Positions 46,020-57,298 of a DNA stretch of 64,000 nucleotides are shown piece by piece. The stretch's first letter is position 1; every line of letters begins with the position of its first letter. The notes below the pieces were generated by a model, which was given only the letters and a program-made list of their open reading frames with translations, had not been told where the DNA came from and made no database searches. The stretch comes from Berberis thunbergii (lineage: Eukaryota > Streptophyta > Magnoliopsida > Ranunculales > Berberidaceae), in the NCBI GenBank assembly GCA_003290165.1, contig QNQO01000504.1, forward strand, positions 434,001 to 498,000, written 5' to 3'. Made by a program: the position numbers and the translations under genes.

Positions 46020-49000
46020 TATTTGGCAATTGAAAATGGATTAAAATGTTGAACAAATAAAATTACTAGTAGAAAGTTCAAATTTAAAAATAAAACACAC
46101 TTCCTATTATAAACTTCCCTTACTTCATAAGAGAAAAATTTATCGTTTTTAATTTCTAAAAATAGAAAATCATCAGTGCTACACTAAATAGATGGAGAGA
46201 ATAACATGAAGAAGAAAAAAAACAACGTTAACAAATATATACCCTCTATTATGGGGGAAAAAACTAAGTAAAAGTTTAAGAATGAAATATGTACCAGCAA
46301 CACAGATATTTCAGAACCTGGACAAAGTGTTGAACTAATCCTAATCTAAAATATTAGCCAAACAATTCAACTTCAATTTGATAGAAAAAAGACAAAAATA
46401 ACTATGAGCAAAGGCTATTGACTTATCAAATGCAATGAAATTAAAGGGCATCAACTAGTCAAAATCTAACTGGCCTTTTCTGTTACTGTGGATAGCATGT
46501 CTAAACTTAATAGCAATAGACAACCAGACACACTCCTGTAAATAACATTAAATTTCGGTTATTTATATTGTTATAATATTAATAGTAATACCCCGCCAAA
46601 CATGGGGTGATTTCAGTTATGAATCTCATGTATTGCATTTTCATTCAGATGCATTCTCTAAACATGTATATGAAAAGCCAAAAGAATCTCTTGTATTGCA
46701 TTTTCGAAAGATAATAATCTCAACAGAGCAAAGCCAAAGCTGAACACAAGTTTAAAGAATTGCAACATTTTCCTAATTTAATGCATTGCACTTACAATAT
46801 AGTACAATTCAATGAAAATATTTAATTTAATGCATTGGACATGGAGTGTACGAATACCATCAAATTAAAATATATTCTTTAACAACATTACCTCCTAAGA
46901 AGTTTAGAAAAGTTTTCACTTTTTGTTTTACAAGGCAGGTCATGTGGAAGAACATGGATAAAAATATGACAAATCACAAACAGCAGAAGAAAAAAAAACT
47001 AATAGCAGAAGAAAAAAAAAAGCAAAAGAGTGCATCAGGACAGACCACTCTGTCAAAACAGAGCGTGCTGTCCAGTGTATTGCAGCACCGAAAAAAAACT
47101 AGACAGAGTAGCTCCAATTCTTAATGTCTTGAGCCGGCAACAATGGCTCGCGCATGCACCAATGTTGTGGGTAGCTTCTCAGTAACTTATGTAGAAATTG
47201 CCTACAAAATTCAATCTTTTGTGTAAATCTTGAATAGCAGTAAAACAGTTCCAGCAGATGGCACATTGTAGTTCAATTGAAGGATTTCAAAATTAACCCT
47301 GAAGCATGGATACTAATTGTTCAACTATTTGGAAAATACTACAATAAAATTAGATCAAGAGCTTTATCCAAGAACAATCGTCAATAAGTTAGATAACAAC
47401 AACATGGATAATCCAATGTTTATCCCTATTGTTGATTGTGTTGTTAAACATCTATATTAATTACTTGCCTGGAAGAATCTGCATTCTGAGAACCCTGCTC
47501 AAGTGTAGAGTTTAGGTTGTGAAGAGCCTCTTCAGCTGCCTATCAAAAGCGATGCGACGTGACTAAGAACAAATATAACAACAAGGATCATGCTAGTAAG
47601 AAAGACAAGGGAATCTGCATTTGTGTTTTTCCTTTCTCTTTAATGGATAAAATTCCCTGTTTTGCTAGATCGAAATAAATAATAACAGTTTTATCAGGTC
47701 TAAAGCAAGTCATAAACCATTTCCTCTGATAAAGTTCACTAAGCCAGGATATCTATCAACGAGATGACCAAATCAAATAGCAGATTGTAAAATTTGGCTA
47801 ACTTATGCAAACAATTTGAGCTCAGAATCTTGCATGTTCTAACCTGTGCATGAACTCCTCCTTCATGGATTAAGTTGGTAGGAAGTAGAGATTGATCTTG
47901 AAAAATCAGGGACAGTTCTTCCTTCATGCACTGAAAGATGGATTCTTAGAATGTCAATTATCAATATGCCACAGGCATTAATATTGAGAAAACCAATGGT
48001 AGGAGATTAAGTAGAATTATGAAGATGTAAAAAAGTTCTTGAAATCCTACTAGTTCCTTGAGGGCAGAAACTGGACCCTGTACTTATTTAGCTTCGTCCA
48101 GCCTTGAATCCAGAGTCCTGGATGACTCGGTTGAACTTGATAGTGGGACAGGATCCTCCTTGGGGATTGTTTGAGGCCCACTGAATTTGAGTCACTTGGA
48201 AAACCATTCTCCTTTGCAATGACTGCCTTATTGAGGTCCCCATTCACAGAAGTTGAATCAGACAACGCATTAGACAGATATTTATCTGTTAGCATTATGA
48301 CACTACATCCAAGTATAGACATGCTAGTGTTAACTGATGCATGTTAGGCTTCATGTAGAATTTGGATTTTGACAAGTGATGACTGTTCAGAAAAGAGCTT
48401 TGTGAAGCAAATAAGATAGAATGGAACATGTAAACAAATATGCACCACGAAAAGCATTAATACAAGTATGAGTTAAATTTATACACATACAGAACGTCAA
48501 TAAATACATAACAGCATGGACAAACAAATTTGATTCTTACTGGCCAAATTCCTAAGAGCATGCTCAGCAGCCTGACATTAAGCTTCTTTTCTTGTTCTAC
48601 CAATCCCTTCACCCACTATTTCACCACTAAACCAAACTTGCAACAACAAAAAAGGACAATACATAAACTGAGTTACTGTGCGACTTCAAAAAATTTCAGA
48701 AACAAACTTCCTATAATGCTTTTGTTGGCAAGCTAGTCTTCATGAAAAACGCAGGTGTATGTTTCACTTGCATACTATTAATATTATTAATTATTTTTAT
48801 CAGTAAAGTGGAGTTAATACTTATATTTGTGTGCAAAATAAGCAAAAGCCTTGAATAACTTGCTAAACACTACAAATTCCTAACAAAATATCTTTCAAAA
48901 ATTTTAATTAAAAAGAATATCTCGAGATGCAATTTCTACCATCCAGACTTTTAGATTGTCATTAAAAAATTTATCATATGTTGAAGCTTGAAAAAGAAAC

Positions 49001-50040
49001 GGGTAGTGATTTAAGTTGTTTGTATAAATAATTGTATTTATTTATTTCTTGATCTCTTTGCTTAAGTTTACCTTTCTAAAAAGATATACATATTACCACA
49101 TGTAGGCTGCACCTAAAGAAAACCATTAAGATTCTCTATACAAGCAAATTCATCGCTTGGGCTTGGTCGAGCAGCTTCTGAGACTGATTCTGATTCTGGT
49201 TCTGGCTCCTTGTCTTGCTCAGACCTAATATCAAAAAATAATCAATTCTACCAAATAATGAATACCGGCTTTCAATAAGGCCCTTATTGACAAGTGGTCT
49301 AGAATCAGAACCAAACAGTTGCACAAGGGGATTGGTACGAATAGGAGAATAGTTGACCTCAAAACAGGAAACAAAATTCCCCTAGCAAAAATCTCGCACT
49401 AATGTGCCACAAAATTGCAAACCTTGCAGTATCCCTAAGTTGACACAAAAGAACTGAAAGTAATTCTCTTCAAAAGGTAGGATTGGTACGAATGGGAGGA
49501 TAGTTTACCTCAAAATAGGAAACAAAATTTCCCCAGCAAAAACCTCGCACTAATGTGCCACAAAATTACAAACCTTGGAGTATCCCTAAGTTGGCACAAA
49601 AGAACTGAAAGTAATTCTCTTCAAAAGGTAGGATTATGGACCTTATTTTACGAGTTGGTTTTGCTGCTCCCGTGACATTAACAAGCTCCGCCTCCAGTTC
49701 TTTTTTCTAGAAAACCAAAAAACAACTCATTGCTCAGAAAGCAGATAAAACAAGCAAATAGGAAACAGAAATACATCAAGGTTGACGGTTACCATAGTGT
49801 CCCGCATTTTTTCTAACAAGATGGATTATATTGGATCTTTCCCAATCCATCGACAAAGTTCTAGTGTCAGTCCTTTTGGAGGATGCACGGAAATTCTGAT
49901 CTTGGTGATCAAAAGTTCAGGAAGCATCTTCAAAATTCTTTTGGGAGGGACTATCTTTGAGCCAAATTCACTACATATACCCGATACAAAAAACCAAAAA
50001 TACAAAAAGATAAAAGATAAAGGTTGTTAAGACCTTTAGA
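46020..50040 (-). other. CACTA interior, scattered exon-like pieces
   Basis: Mostly intron-like AT-rich sequence. Possible small exons on the minus strand: about 47539-47470 (AAEEALHNLNSTLEQGS, after a GATAG acceptor), 48300-48060 (Ser-rich, SNSVGLKQSPRR) and 49235-49140 (Glu/Ser-rich, ending in a DEFACIE-like stretch). None could be assigned. A duplicated 130-bp block occurs near 49320-49460 and 49490-49630 (CAAAATTxCCCxxGCAAAAA, AAGTTGxCACAAAAGAACTG). Confidence 0.45.
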
Positions 50041-50881
50041 TCATTTCATCGTATATAATATCAGTAACTTTCCATCTGCAGCCTGAATGCAAACCTTAGG
50101 GCTTGAAACATGACGTCAATAGTAGGCACAACTGCTTTAGCAACTTTGTTCTTGATTGCTTTCTCCATAGCATCCTGAAATTCCACCAGAAAAAAAATAA
50201 AATAAATAGATCTCTCTGATAAAAAAATGTATGAAGATTCGATCCTAGGAAATGTCAAACATCATTATACATCGTTATGAGTCCGTTATCCATTTTAACT
50301 GCATAGCTAACTCGTCAATAACCACGAGTCTGAAACCCCATTAATTCAAAACCGCTAAACCCATCAAAACCCAAAGCTTCCTAACAAGTATTTAGCAATA
50401 AAAATATCATAATACAGTACAAGAGAAGAGAACCCATTCATGACTACCATCACTCAGATTCTATAATTGTAGCAAAAACAACATTTTTCCATCATCAACG
50501 ATAGGGTTTTCCATCTGACTACTTCAGTAACAGTCAATGAAGACAATATAATAAAAGAGAAACCTCCACCATCACTAAGTTGAAACCTAAAACCTAACAA
50601 CAAATTGAGCATAAGAAGCTCCTATGTAGCTAGATGGGGGGGTAAACATCGATAGGTCTCAAATGAACAGAAAACAACACATTTCTGCTCTTGCAGCAAA
50701 TGGAAAGGTCCATCAAACTTTAACAGTAATAATGCAACTCTATCTATCAAGCATATTGAATCATCATTTCAGATTGTTTCAATTCGATAACAAATACTTA
50801 AATCATTAGTATTTAAATACACAAACTTCAAATTTACAGCTAAACTAATCAGAAACTGATAAACAAACCCTAAAACGACAA

Positions 50882-50990
50882 CTCAAGATCAAAAGCTCTA
50901 AACGAACAAACCGGCTTGAGTTCAGACCGGGAGAGGTTGGAAAGAGCGAAGAACTGGGTCGCATCGCTCCCCGTAATGCGTCCATCTCCA
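50882..50990 (-). pseudogene. Captured EH-domain exon
   Basis: The minus-strand frame ADGDGRITGSDATQFFALS then NLSRSELK is the EF-hand/EH core of plant EH-domain proteins (EHD or EPS15-like), which act in endocytosis. Only the exon core is present. Another possible exon, DAMEKAIKNKVAKAVVPTID, lies at 50180-50080. Near the right end of the CACTA it would be the 5' part of any leftward chimeric transcript. Confidence 0.7.
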
Positions 50991-51109
50991 TCTGCAAACA
51001 AACACAAATCAATCAAACGAGTTCTACAGAGATCTAACCACAACTTGTACCAAGAAACAGAAGAGTAGAGAAGTTGAATGAATGAATGAAGGAACCTGAA
51101 TAGATTAGC

Positions 51110-51500
51110 CGCAAGTGCGGAGGATGCGCGAGAAGAATTGGAGAGGAGGTGAAGAGGATTTGAGTGAGGAGAGCTCCTTGAGCTTGCGATTGTGTATGGC
51201 GTTAGAGACTCGGCTTTCGTACAAAACCCTAGCTATCTTCACTGTCAATTCTTGCTGCATCTCCTCTTCTTCTTTCTCGAAACTTGCAAGTCTTGCTGCC
51301 GGAAGCCGAAGGAGGCATCAGATTCTGAATCATCGTAACGACTTGGGTCAACACAACAACAAGCAGTGAATGTAGCAACAAAGCTAACGATCCGCTCGGG
51401 GAAGGAAGTTCATCACTAGAAATTGAAGAGAGGAATTAGGGCTTTGGAGAAGGCGGAGAAGAATTGGAGAGGATGTGAAGAGGATTCGAGTGATGATAGC
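51110..51500. repeat. Short duplication at the CACTA right end
   Basis: About 55 bp containing AGAAGAATTGGAGAGGA and GAGAGCTCCTTG-like sequence occurs near 51128 and again, slightly changed, near 51456. It may be 5' UTR sequence of a captured gene. Confidence 0.6.
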
Positions 51501-51599
51501 TCCTTGTGTTCTTTTTCCCCAAATTTTTTCGCCAAATTTAAAGCGTGAAAGTTTTGGAGCCAGAGCGCGAAACTCTCTCCACACATATGCACGTGCAAA

Positions 51600-51890
51600 A
51601 CACATGTGTTTAGCCACGATTTTAAACCGTTGGCAGTTCAAAACACGTTTGTGCCCACGATTTTAGCCCGTTGGCCATTATAGCCACGGTTTTAGCCGTG
51701 GCAAATGAACCCACTGTTTTAAACCGTGGCCATGGGGCGGTGATTATTGCCACGATTTTAAACCGTTGGCAGTTCAAAACACGTTTGTGCCCACGGTTTT
51801 AGCCCGTTGGCCATTATAGCCACGGTTATTAGCCGTGGCAAATGAACCCACGGTTAAGAACCATGGCCATCTACGTGTAGCTAAAACGGC
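51600..51890. repeat. CACTA right subterminal repeats
   Basis: About nine variants of the GCCACGG/CCGTGGC motif, partly as two copies of a roughly 125-bp block (51607-51715 and 51750-51855). Confidence 0.85.
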
Positions 51891-53463
51891 CTTTTGGTGT
51901 AGTGGATTGTCGAATTAACCAGGTGAGCTTAGTCAGTTCGCGATTGATGACGATGGCTTTTGATGCCCAAAGCCTAATCCGCTCTACGCAGGTCACGACG
52001 GCTGAGGAAGTGGGAGTCTAGTCAGCGCTTGTCTGTTGATTACGATGACTCGCCAAGGGACCATTACTCTCAATGCAGACGATGATCGCTGAATTAGCCA
52101 ATTAAGCTTAGTCAGCTCGCGACTGATGACGATGACTTCTCATGCCCAAAGCCTAATCCGTTTCGCGCAGGTCACGACGGCTGAGGAGGTGGGAGTCTAG
52201 TCAGCGCTTATCTGCTGATTACGATGACTTGCCAAGGGATCATTGCTATCAATTCAGACGATGATCGCTAAATTAGCCAGGTAAACTTAGTCAATTTGTG
52301 AGTAATGGCGACGAATTTTAGTACCCAAAGCCTAATCCGCTTCGCGCTGGTCACGACGACTGAGGAAGTGGGATTCTAGTCAGTGCTTGTCTGCCGATGA
52401 CAACGACTCGCCAAGGGATCATTGCTTTCAATGTAGACGATGATCGCCAAATCAGCCAGGTAAGCTCACTTAGCTCGGGTCTGATGACGATGGTCTCTGG
52501 TTCCCAAAGCCTAATTTCGCTCCACGCGGCGGCTTGACACAAGACCACTGCTCTTCAGCCTGGTCGCTAAAATTTTACTCCCCAAATTTGTATCCTACTT
52601 TGCTTGGTCATACACGACTCGGAAGGTAGGAGCCTAGTCAGTCCCGAATTGATTCTGACGGCCTGCCACGAGACCACTGCTCTTCAGCCTGGTTGTCAAA
52701 CCTTTACTTCTCAAATCTATCAACCGCTCTACTCAGTCATAAATGATTCGAAAGGTGGGAATCTCAAACAGCTCTCAACACGACCTCCGCTCTCCCCCAG
52801 GACAACAGACGCAAATATGAGCTTAGCTGGGTTAGCTCCTTCAAGCTCAAACGGATTGACATTCTAATATTAGAAAGAGGCCACTCAGACTGATACAAGG
52901 ATAGTAAAACCGGTGCCCTAATAAAAGCTAATTAGGACACCAACCCGAGCTTATGGCGCTTGACTTGGTACGAATGGTCTGACATGTACTTTCGGCCACC
53001 ACAGCTTGCTCGCGACAACAACTACAGCCAACTAGTTAGACAAACAAGAAAAAGCTCAAGCAGCTTACCTATGGGACCAATCACAACTCGGGTGTCTCAA
53101 CCCCCACTTAAACTGTTTACAACATGCCCACTATCAGACATAACTACGCAGCAATGATCCTGATCATTCACAATACAAAGCAGTCAAGCTCTTTGTCGCT
53201 GACAGACCAACAACGTCCTATTGATTCAACCGGTCTATGCCAAAGTAAGATGACAAGGCAAAACGAAAAACATGTAATAGAGACACCATATATGAAACAA
53301 AGAATATTGTTTTCATTAATGGTCAAGACAAAAAGTGTACAAGCACACAAAGTTTAATCCTAATCAGGAGAAGGTATAGAAATGGAAAAGCTAAGCCTAG
53401 GAGGAACATGGTAGAATTTGCATCTATACGTGCTTCAACCTGGACGTTAGGGATCGAATTGTC

Positions 53464-55833
53464 CTATTTGCCTGACAAATCAGAGGTAACAAACAAGTCC
53501 ACATATGACATCTTCTTGTAACGGCTAAGATCCCACTCCGGATGCTCTTCCTTCTTTGGTGACAATAGCTCTAGCAGACCATGTGTGACCCAATAGAACT
53601 CACATTTGCCTTGTTCTTGGAAAAGCTCTTCCTCTCGCACCTTTGCATTAATAAGTTCGCACACCAACAACTCCAACTTACCAATCAACGCATCAACCTG
53701 AGGCTGTTTTGTTGCCTGACAACTCTCCACAACACTGAGTTCATGACACCCCAGCTTCAGCTGGTCTTCGGCCTCTTTAGCTTCTTGAGCATAGAAATCC
53801 ACATCGGATTCCAAACTGTTGCTTCTCAGTGGCCCGACCAGCTTCCCTTGAAGAACTCTTTCAACAAAGGATTGCAGCTTAGAACTTGCTTTATTCGTAG
53901 CCTCTTGCACAACCTCGACTTCTAGGCAGAGCCAGCTCAACTCCTGCCTAAGTCCATCCCTCTCGAACACTACTTTTGCCAGTTTGTGCTCAAGGTCCTC
54001 CAAACGAGCCCTTTGAGCCTCAACGACCATAGCCGATTAATCCAATCACATCTTTTCGACCTGCTTCTTAAGCCACTCAATTTCATGAAGCGCATCAGAG
54101 TACAACTTCTACACATGCGAGAAAACACGGTCCAAGGTGGATACTCTCTCATGAGCCACCTCGACTTTCGTTGCAGCAACGGCTGTGTGGCTCATATGAG
54201 ACATACCTTGCATAAGGTACTTCAAACCGTTATCCATACACCCTTCAAGTGAATCCTCCTTGGGTACAGAGCACGGTCCATCAGCCAACTGTGACGTCTG
54301 CTTATATGCTTCCTTGAAGCATACTCTATATCCACATTTCGGTGCAAGACCTGCGAACTCATCTTCACCAAGTCTGGTGCGAATAGGCTTATCCGCGCAT
54401 CAAAATGAAGCATCCCCTGATCTGGAACTACTCCAGCACCACCCTTCACGTGACCACTTTCCTCAAACTTTCTTCCGTGGCTTTTCTTTTATCAAGAACA
54501 GCCAACCCTTTACTGCAAGATGACTCAACAGGATCAGGAGGCAAATGAGGAAGTAAAGTATCCAGAGAGCCCTCCAACACTTCTAACCGTGGCCCTTGAC
54601 AAGACAGTGAACCTCGCAGGCTATAGGATACACAATCGGTACCACGACCACTCTCAGGCAAATCATGAGTGGGGCGATCAGATTCCACTACCTCGAGCGA
54701 ATCTTCAAAAGGGACTTCTATCGAAATGGCCCTACACGAATCAGCACCAGCAGAAGCTGCCATTGCAACCCATACCAGACGGCCATTCAGAGCCTTGACC
54801 CATCTGTGACTCCTGCCAACCCCAAATAATCTCCCTCCAAATCGGGAACGTTAGACTCCGCCTCAATAGGCTCGCTCTCCTTTCTCGGTGGAGCGGGTCG
54901 TGTTGAAGACGAACATATTCTAACATGGGGCTTCTTCTTCATAAAGGAAGCAAACATCTCAGACGGCTCCTCCACATTAAACAGGACATGAGCATTGGCC
55001 CCAGCAGCCTTCCTCTTTTTGGAAGGGCCCCCATCTTTTGACTTGATATGCGTCTCTCGGTACAACGTGGGAGCTGTGTCAATTGTCCCACAACCCATTG
55101 CGAATGAAGTTGGAAACTCTGATTACATCAATCATCTCCCTTTGAGACAAGTCGTGGAATTTCTCCATAGTGGTTTGCTTCTCCAAAGTAATAGAAGTAG
55201 TGGGGAACCTCCCTGGAGAAGAGTATGAGCAACAGTTAGTCAATCTATTGTCAAACACATAAAAGTTGCAAAAAAAGAGTCAAAGTTACGAAATGATCTG
55301 AACTATCATTCGAGTAGACAACCCTTGCATCGAAAATACATCGAATCTACATGGGTCAATAAACAAAACTTCTGTCAAAACTTGAAGTCATCAAGCAGTC
55401 TACCGAAGCAATTTGGCGCCTTCCCGCTTACAGACAACATTGTTCTGCAATCGAGGAGCGGTAAGCAACTGGATCACTCGTGGTGTCACTCTAACCTCAA
55501 CCTCCTTAGCACGGAGCAGAATCATGAGGATAACACTGTATCAGTTGAGTCCCAACTGAGCCGAGGGAATCCCTAATAGATTCAAGAATTCCCAAATTAC
55601 GTCTAGAATTGAGAAATGCACTCCAGTTTGAAACATCCCTCGGTGTAAACAGATAAGACCATTAGGAGGCGACATTGGCGTCTGGTCGCCCATTAGAAGG
55701 TACAACGACAGATCCTCCGGGACTCCAAACCTAGTACGGATTTGGGTAAGGTTAGGTTTAAACTGCAACCTGTCTTAAAAAAACTCTAGCCCATCGGCTA
55801 AGACATCATCATCAAGAAGATCTTCTCAGGCCA
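53464..55833 (-). pseudogene. Antisense ORF region of the Tat-like element
   Basis: Starts near 55833 with a decayed version of the 34569 frame. FGVPEDLSLYLLMGDQTP and VIWEFLNLLGIPSAQL (55710-55560) match the Transposase_28-like domain. Then come a basic/Ser-Pro-rich middle (55098-54446), the YASRKHISRRHSWL block (about 54340) and a long Glu/Leu-rich coiled coil (54030-53464). Frames are broken in several places. It is antisense to gag and the LTRs, as in the related copy at 33627-36362. Confidence 0.7.
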
Positions 55834-56019
55834 TGGGGAAGACGAACAAACTCTTCTAATCAGAACGATATCTTGGAAAGCAAGAAAAGTAAAAGAATCA
55901 GACCAACGCGAATGACCTATACAGCGCGCGACTCAAACAACGATTCAGATTTAGTCATCATGAGCGACACATCCCTTATAGATACGACTTAGCGAACCAA
56001 TGTGATGACCCACTAACTC

Positions 56020-56031
56020 GGGGGGAGTAGC
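56020..56031 (+). other. Polypurine tract of the Tat-like element
   Basis: GGGGGGAGTAGC directly before the 3' LTR; the same context (ACTAACTCGGGGGAGTAAC) precedes the LTR at 34298 on the other strand. Confidence 0.8.
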
Positions 56032-56719
56032 CGATGACACATACAAACGGTCATACCCCTGAGTCATACACGCGTCATGATGATCTCGAGGAACCACCGG
56101 TTCAAGCAACAGCCCAACACGGATCCACCCCGAGCAATTCTCAACCCGCTTAACTTCAGCCCACCAGGCTAGCCTGGACTCTCACGACACGCTAGGCCCA
56201 CACGTCTCACAGCTATCCACGATACCCGTAAGCCCTTTTCAGGCAAGTATCTCGAGGATCTGTTTAGGACGGGCAACCGCAATTGCTCTTTGCTTCCAAC
56301 TAGGAAGCAAACACAAGAGTATCTTCCACATGAGGAAACTCCCCTCCACGGAATGCTATCGAATTGGGAACTATCTCCCGCGTATCTAGGAGCATAGAGC
56401 TAATATGGAACTTCCCTCCTACAACACGACTCCTAATTAGAGAGAGGTTTCCACAAATATCTCCTTCCTAATCTACGCCTATGATGGCTTGGTTAACACA
56501 GGACTCCTTGCACTATAAATAAGAAATGAGGTTGGTAAGCTAAGGTACGTTACAAATTCTCTGTTACAACATTACACCTTCCTCAGAGCCTTGTATGACT
56601 TTAGCATCAGAGTGCCATCGGCCACCCCACGGTGGTCTGTGGCTCACGTGTGCTACTTGTGTTGGTCAAACATGTCAGCGGGAACAGATTAGAGCAGATA
56701 GTGAAAAACGACTGCATCA
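56032..56719 (+). repeat. 3' LTR of the Tat-like element
   Basis: 688 bp, same length as the 5' LTR. The first base is C instead of T (CGATGACAC), and it ends GACTGCATCA. Confidence 0.92.
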
Positions 56720-57298
56720 ATAACCATTAGCTGTGTCTTGAGATACCCATTTTAATTTTACATGTTGAACCACTGATTCATCTCAAGATACCAATTATAA
56801 GTTTCTGATGCCAACATTTTAATCTCAGCCATTCAATCATTTAGGGGCATTTTAGTCATCAAAACTTTGCCTACTTGAAAAATAACAGTCAATGGATGAG
56901 GACCGCTAGTCTGGAGGGCATCATAAATACAATATATTTTAGGAACCAATCATGAATAAACTATTTATTTTGTTGGCGGGGTGGGTAAGTTAAAAGCCCT
57001 TTTATATAAGTAGAAGATATTTTATTTTTAATGCAATTCAGATTCTATTGCCATTTTGGGTCATTATTGTGAGCTAATGTTTCCCTTGATTCTAGGTCGT
57101 AAGAATTCGTGCGTGTTTTTTAAAATGTCAACCAAAATATAATCGTAATTAGTACTGACCTCCACTTTGTTAGAAACGAATAATATTCTCCCCCCCCACC
57201 CCAAAGTAAGTTTCTAATTATTCAATAGTTCAAAACTAAAGTGTTCGTTAGTCAACATATGTTTTGATAAAGTACACCATTTTAAGTGTAAAGGTTTA

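Larger units (their letters stand above)
43559..51904. mobile_element. CACTA transposon carrying host gene fragments (Pack-CACTA)
   Basis: 8346 bp with termini CACTACACCAAAA...TTTTGGTGTAGTG and the 3-bp duplication GAT (43556-43558, 51905-51907). Both subterminal regions hold many copies of a GCCACGGTTTTAAGCCGTGGC-type motif. No TNPD/TNPA transposase was found. The interior (about 44100-51400) consists of exon-intron fragments of different plant genes, all on the minus strand. Confidence 0.95.
43340..52560 (+). repeat. 179-bp tandem array, interrupted by CACTA
   Basis: The landmark GACGATGATC starts at 43371, 43550, 52078, 52257 and 52436: spacings are exactly 179 bp, and 43550 to 52078 is 179 plus the 8349 bp of CACTA and its duplication. 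Units carry GCCCAAAGCCTAATCCG and CGCCAAGGGATCATTG. Beyond 52500 related but more diverged copies continue to about 52760. Such arrays lie in the 3' part of some Tat-lineage elements and can seed satellite DNA. Confidence 0.93.
40528..56719 (+). mobile_element. Non-autonomous Ty3/gypsy (Tat-like) LTR retrotransposon with nested CACTA
   Basis: Two 688-bp LTRs, a tRNA-Asp-type primer site, a gag and a polypurine tract define the element. The flanks ATAGC (40523-40527) and ATAAC (56720-56724) are a 5-bp duplication with one mismatch. After removing the CACTA insertion the internal part is about 6.5 kb. No protease, RT or integrase is visible. It carries an antisense ORF region and a 179-bp tandem array, features known from Tat-lineage (Ogre/Retand/RIRE2-like) elements. 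LTRs are visibly diverged, so it is old. Confidence 0.88.
39063..56999. mobile_element. Mutator-like foldback element, split by a nested LTR retrotransposon
   Basis: The left arm begins GGGGTTTTTAACTTACGCACC; the right end, inverted, begins GGGCTTTTAACTTACCCACC, and the arms stay similar for about 300 bp or more (39063-39360 against 56999-56720). The arms then extend through a pyrimidine-rich block (39370-39610) mirrored by a purine-rich block (40310-40490). With the 9-bp duplication this identifies a MULE. Without the nested insertion (40528-56719 plus its duplication) it would be about 1.7 kb. No transposase frame is present. Confidence 0.88.
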
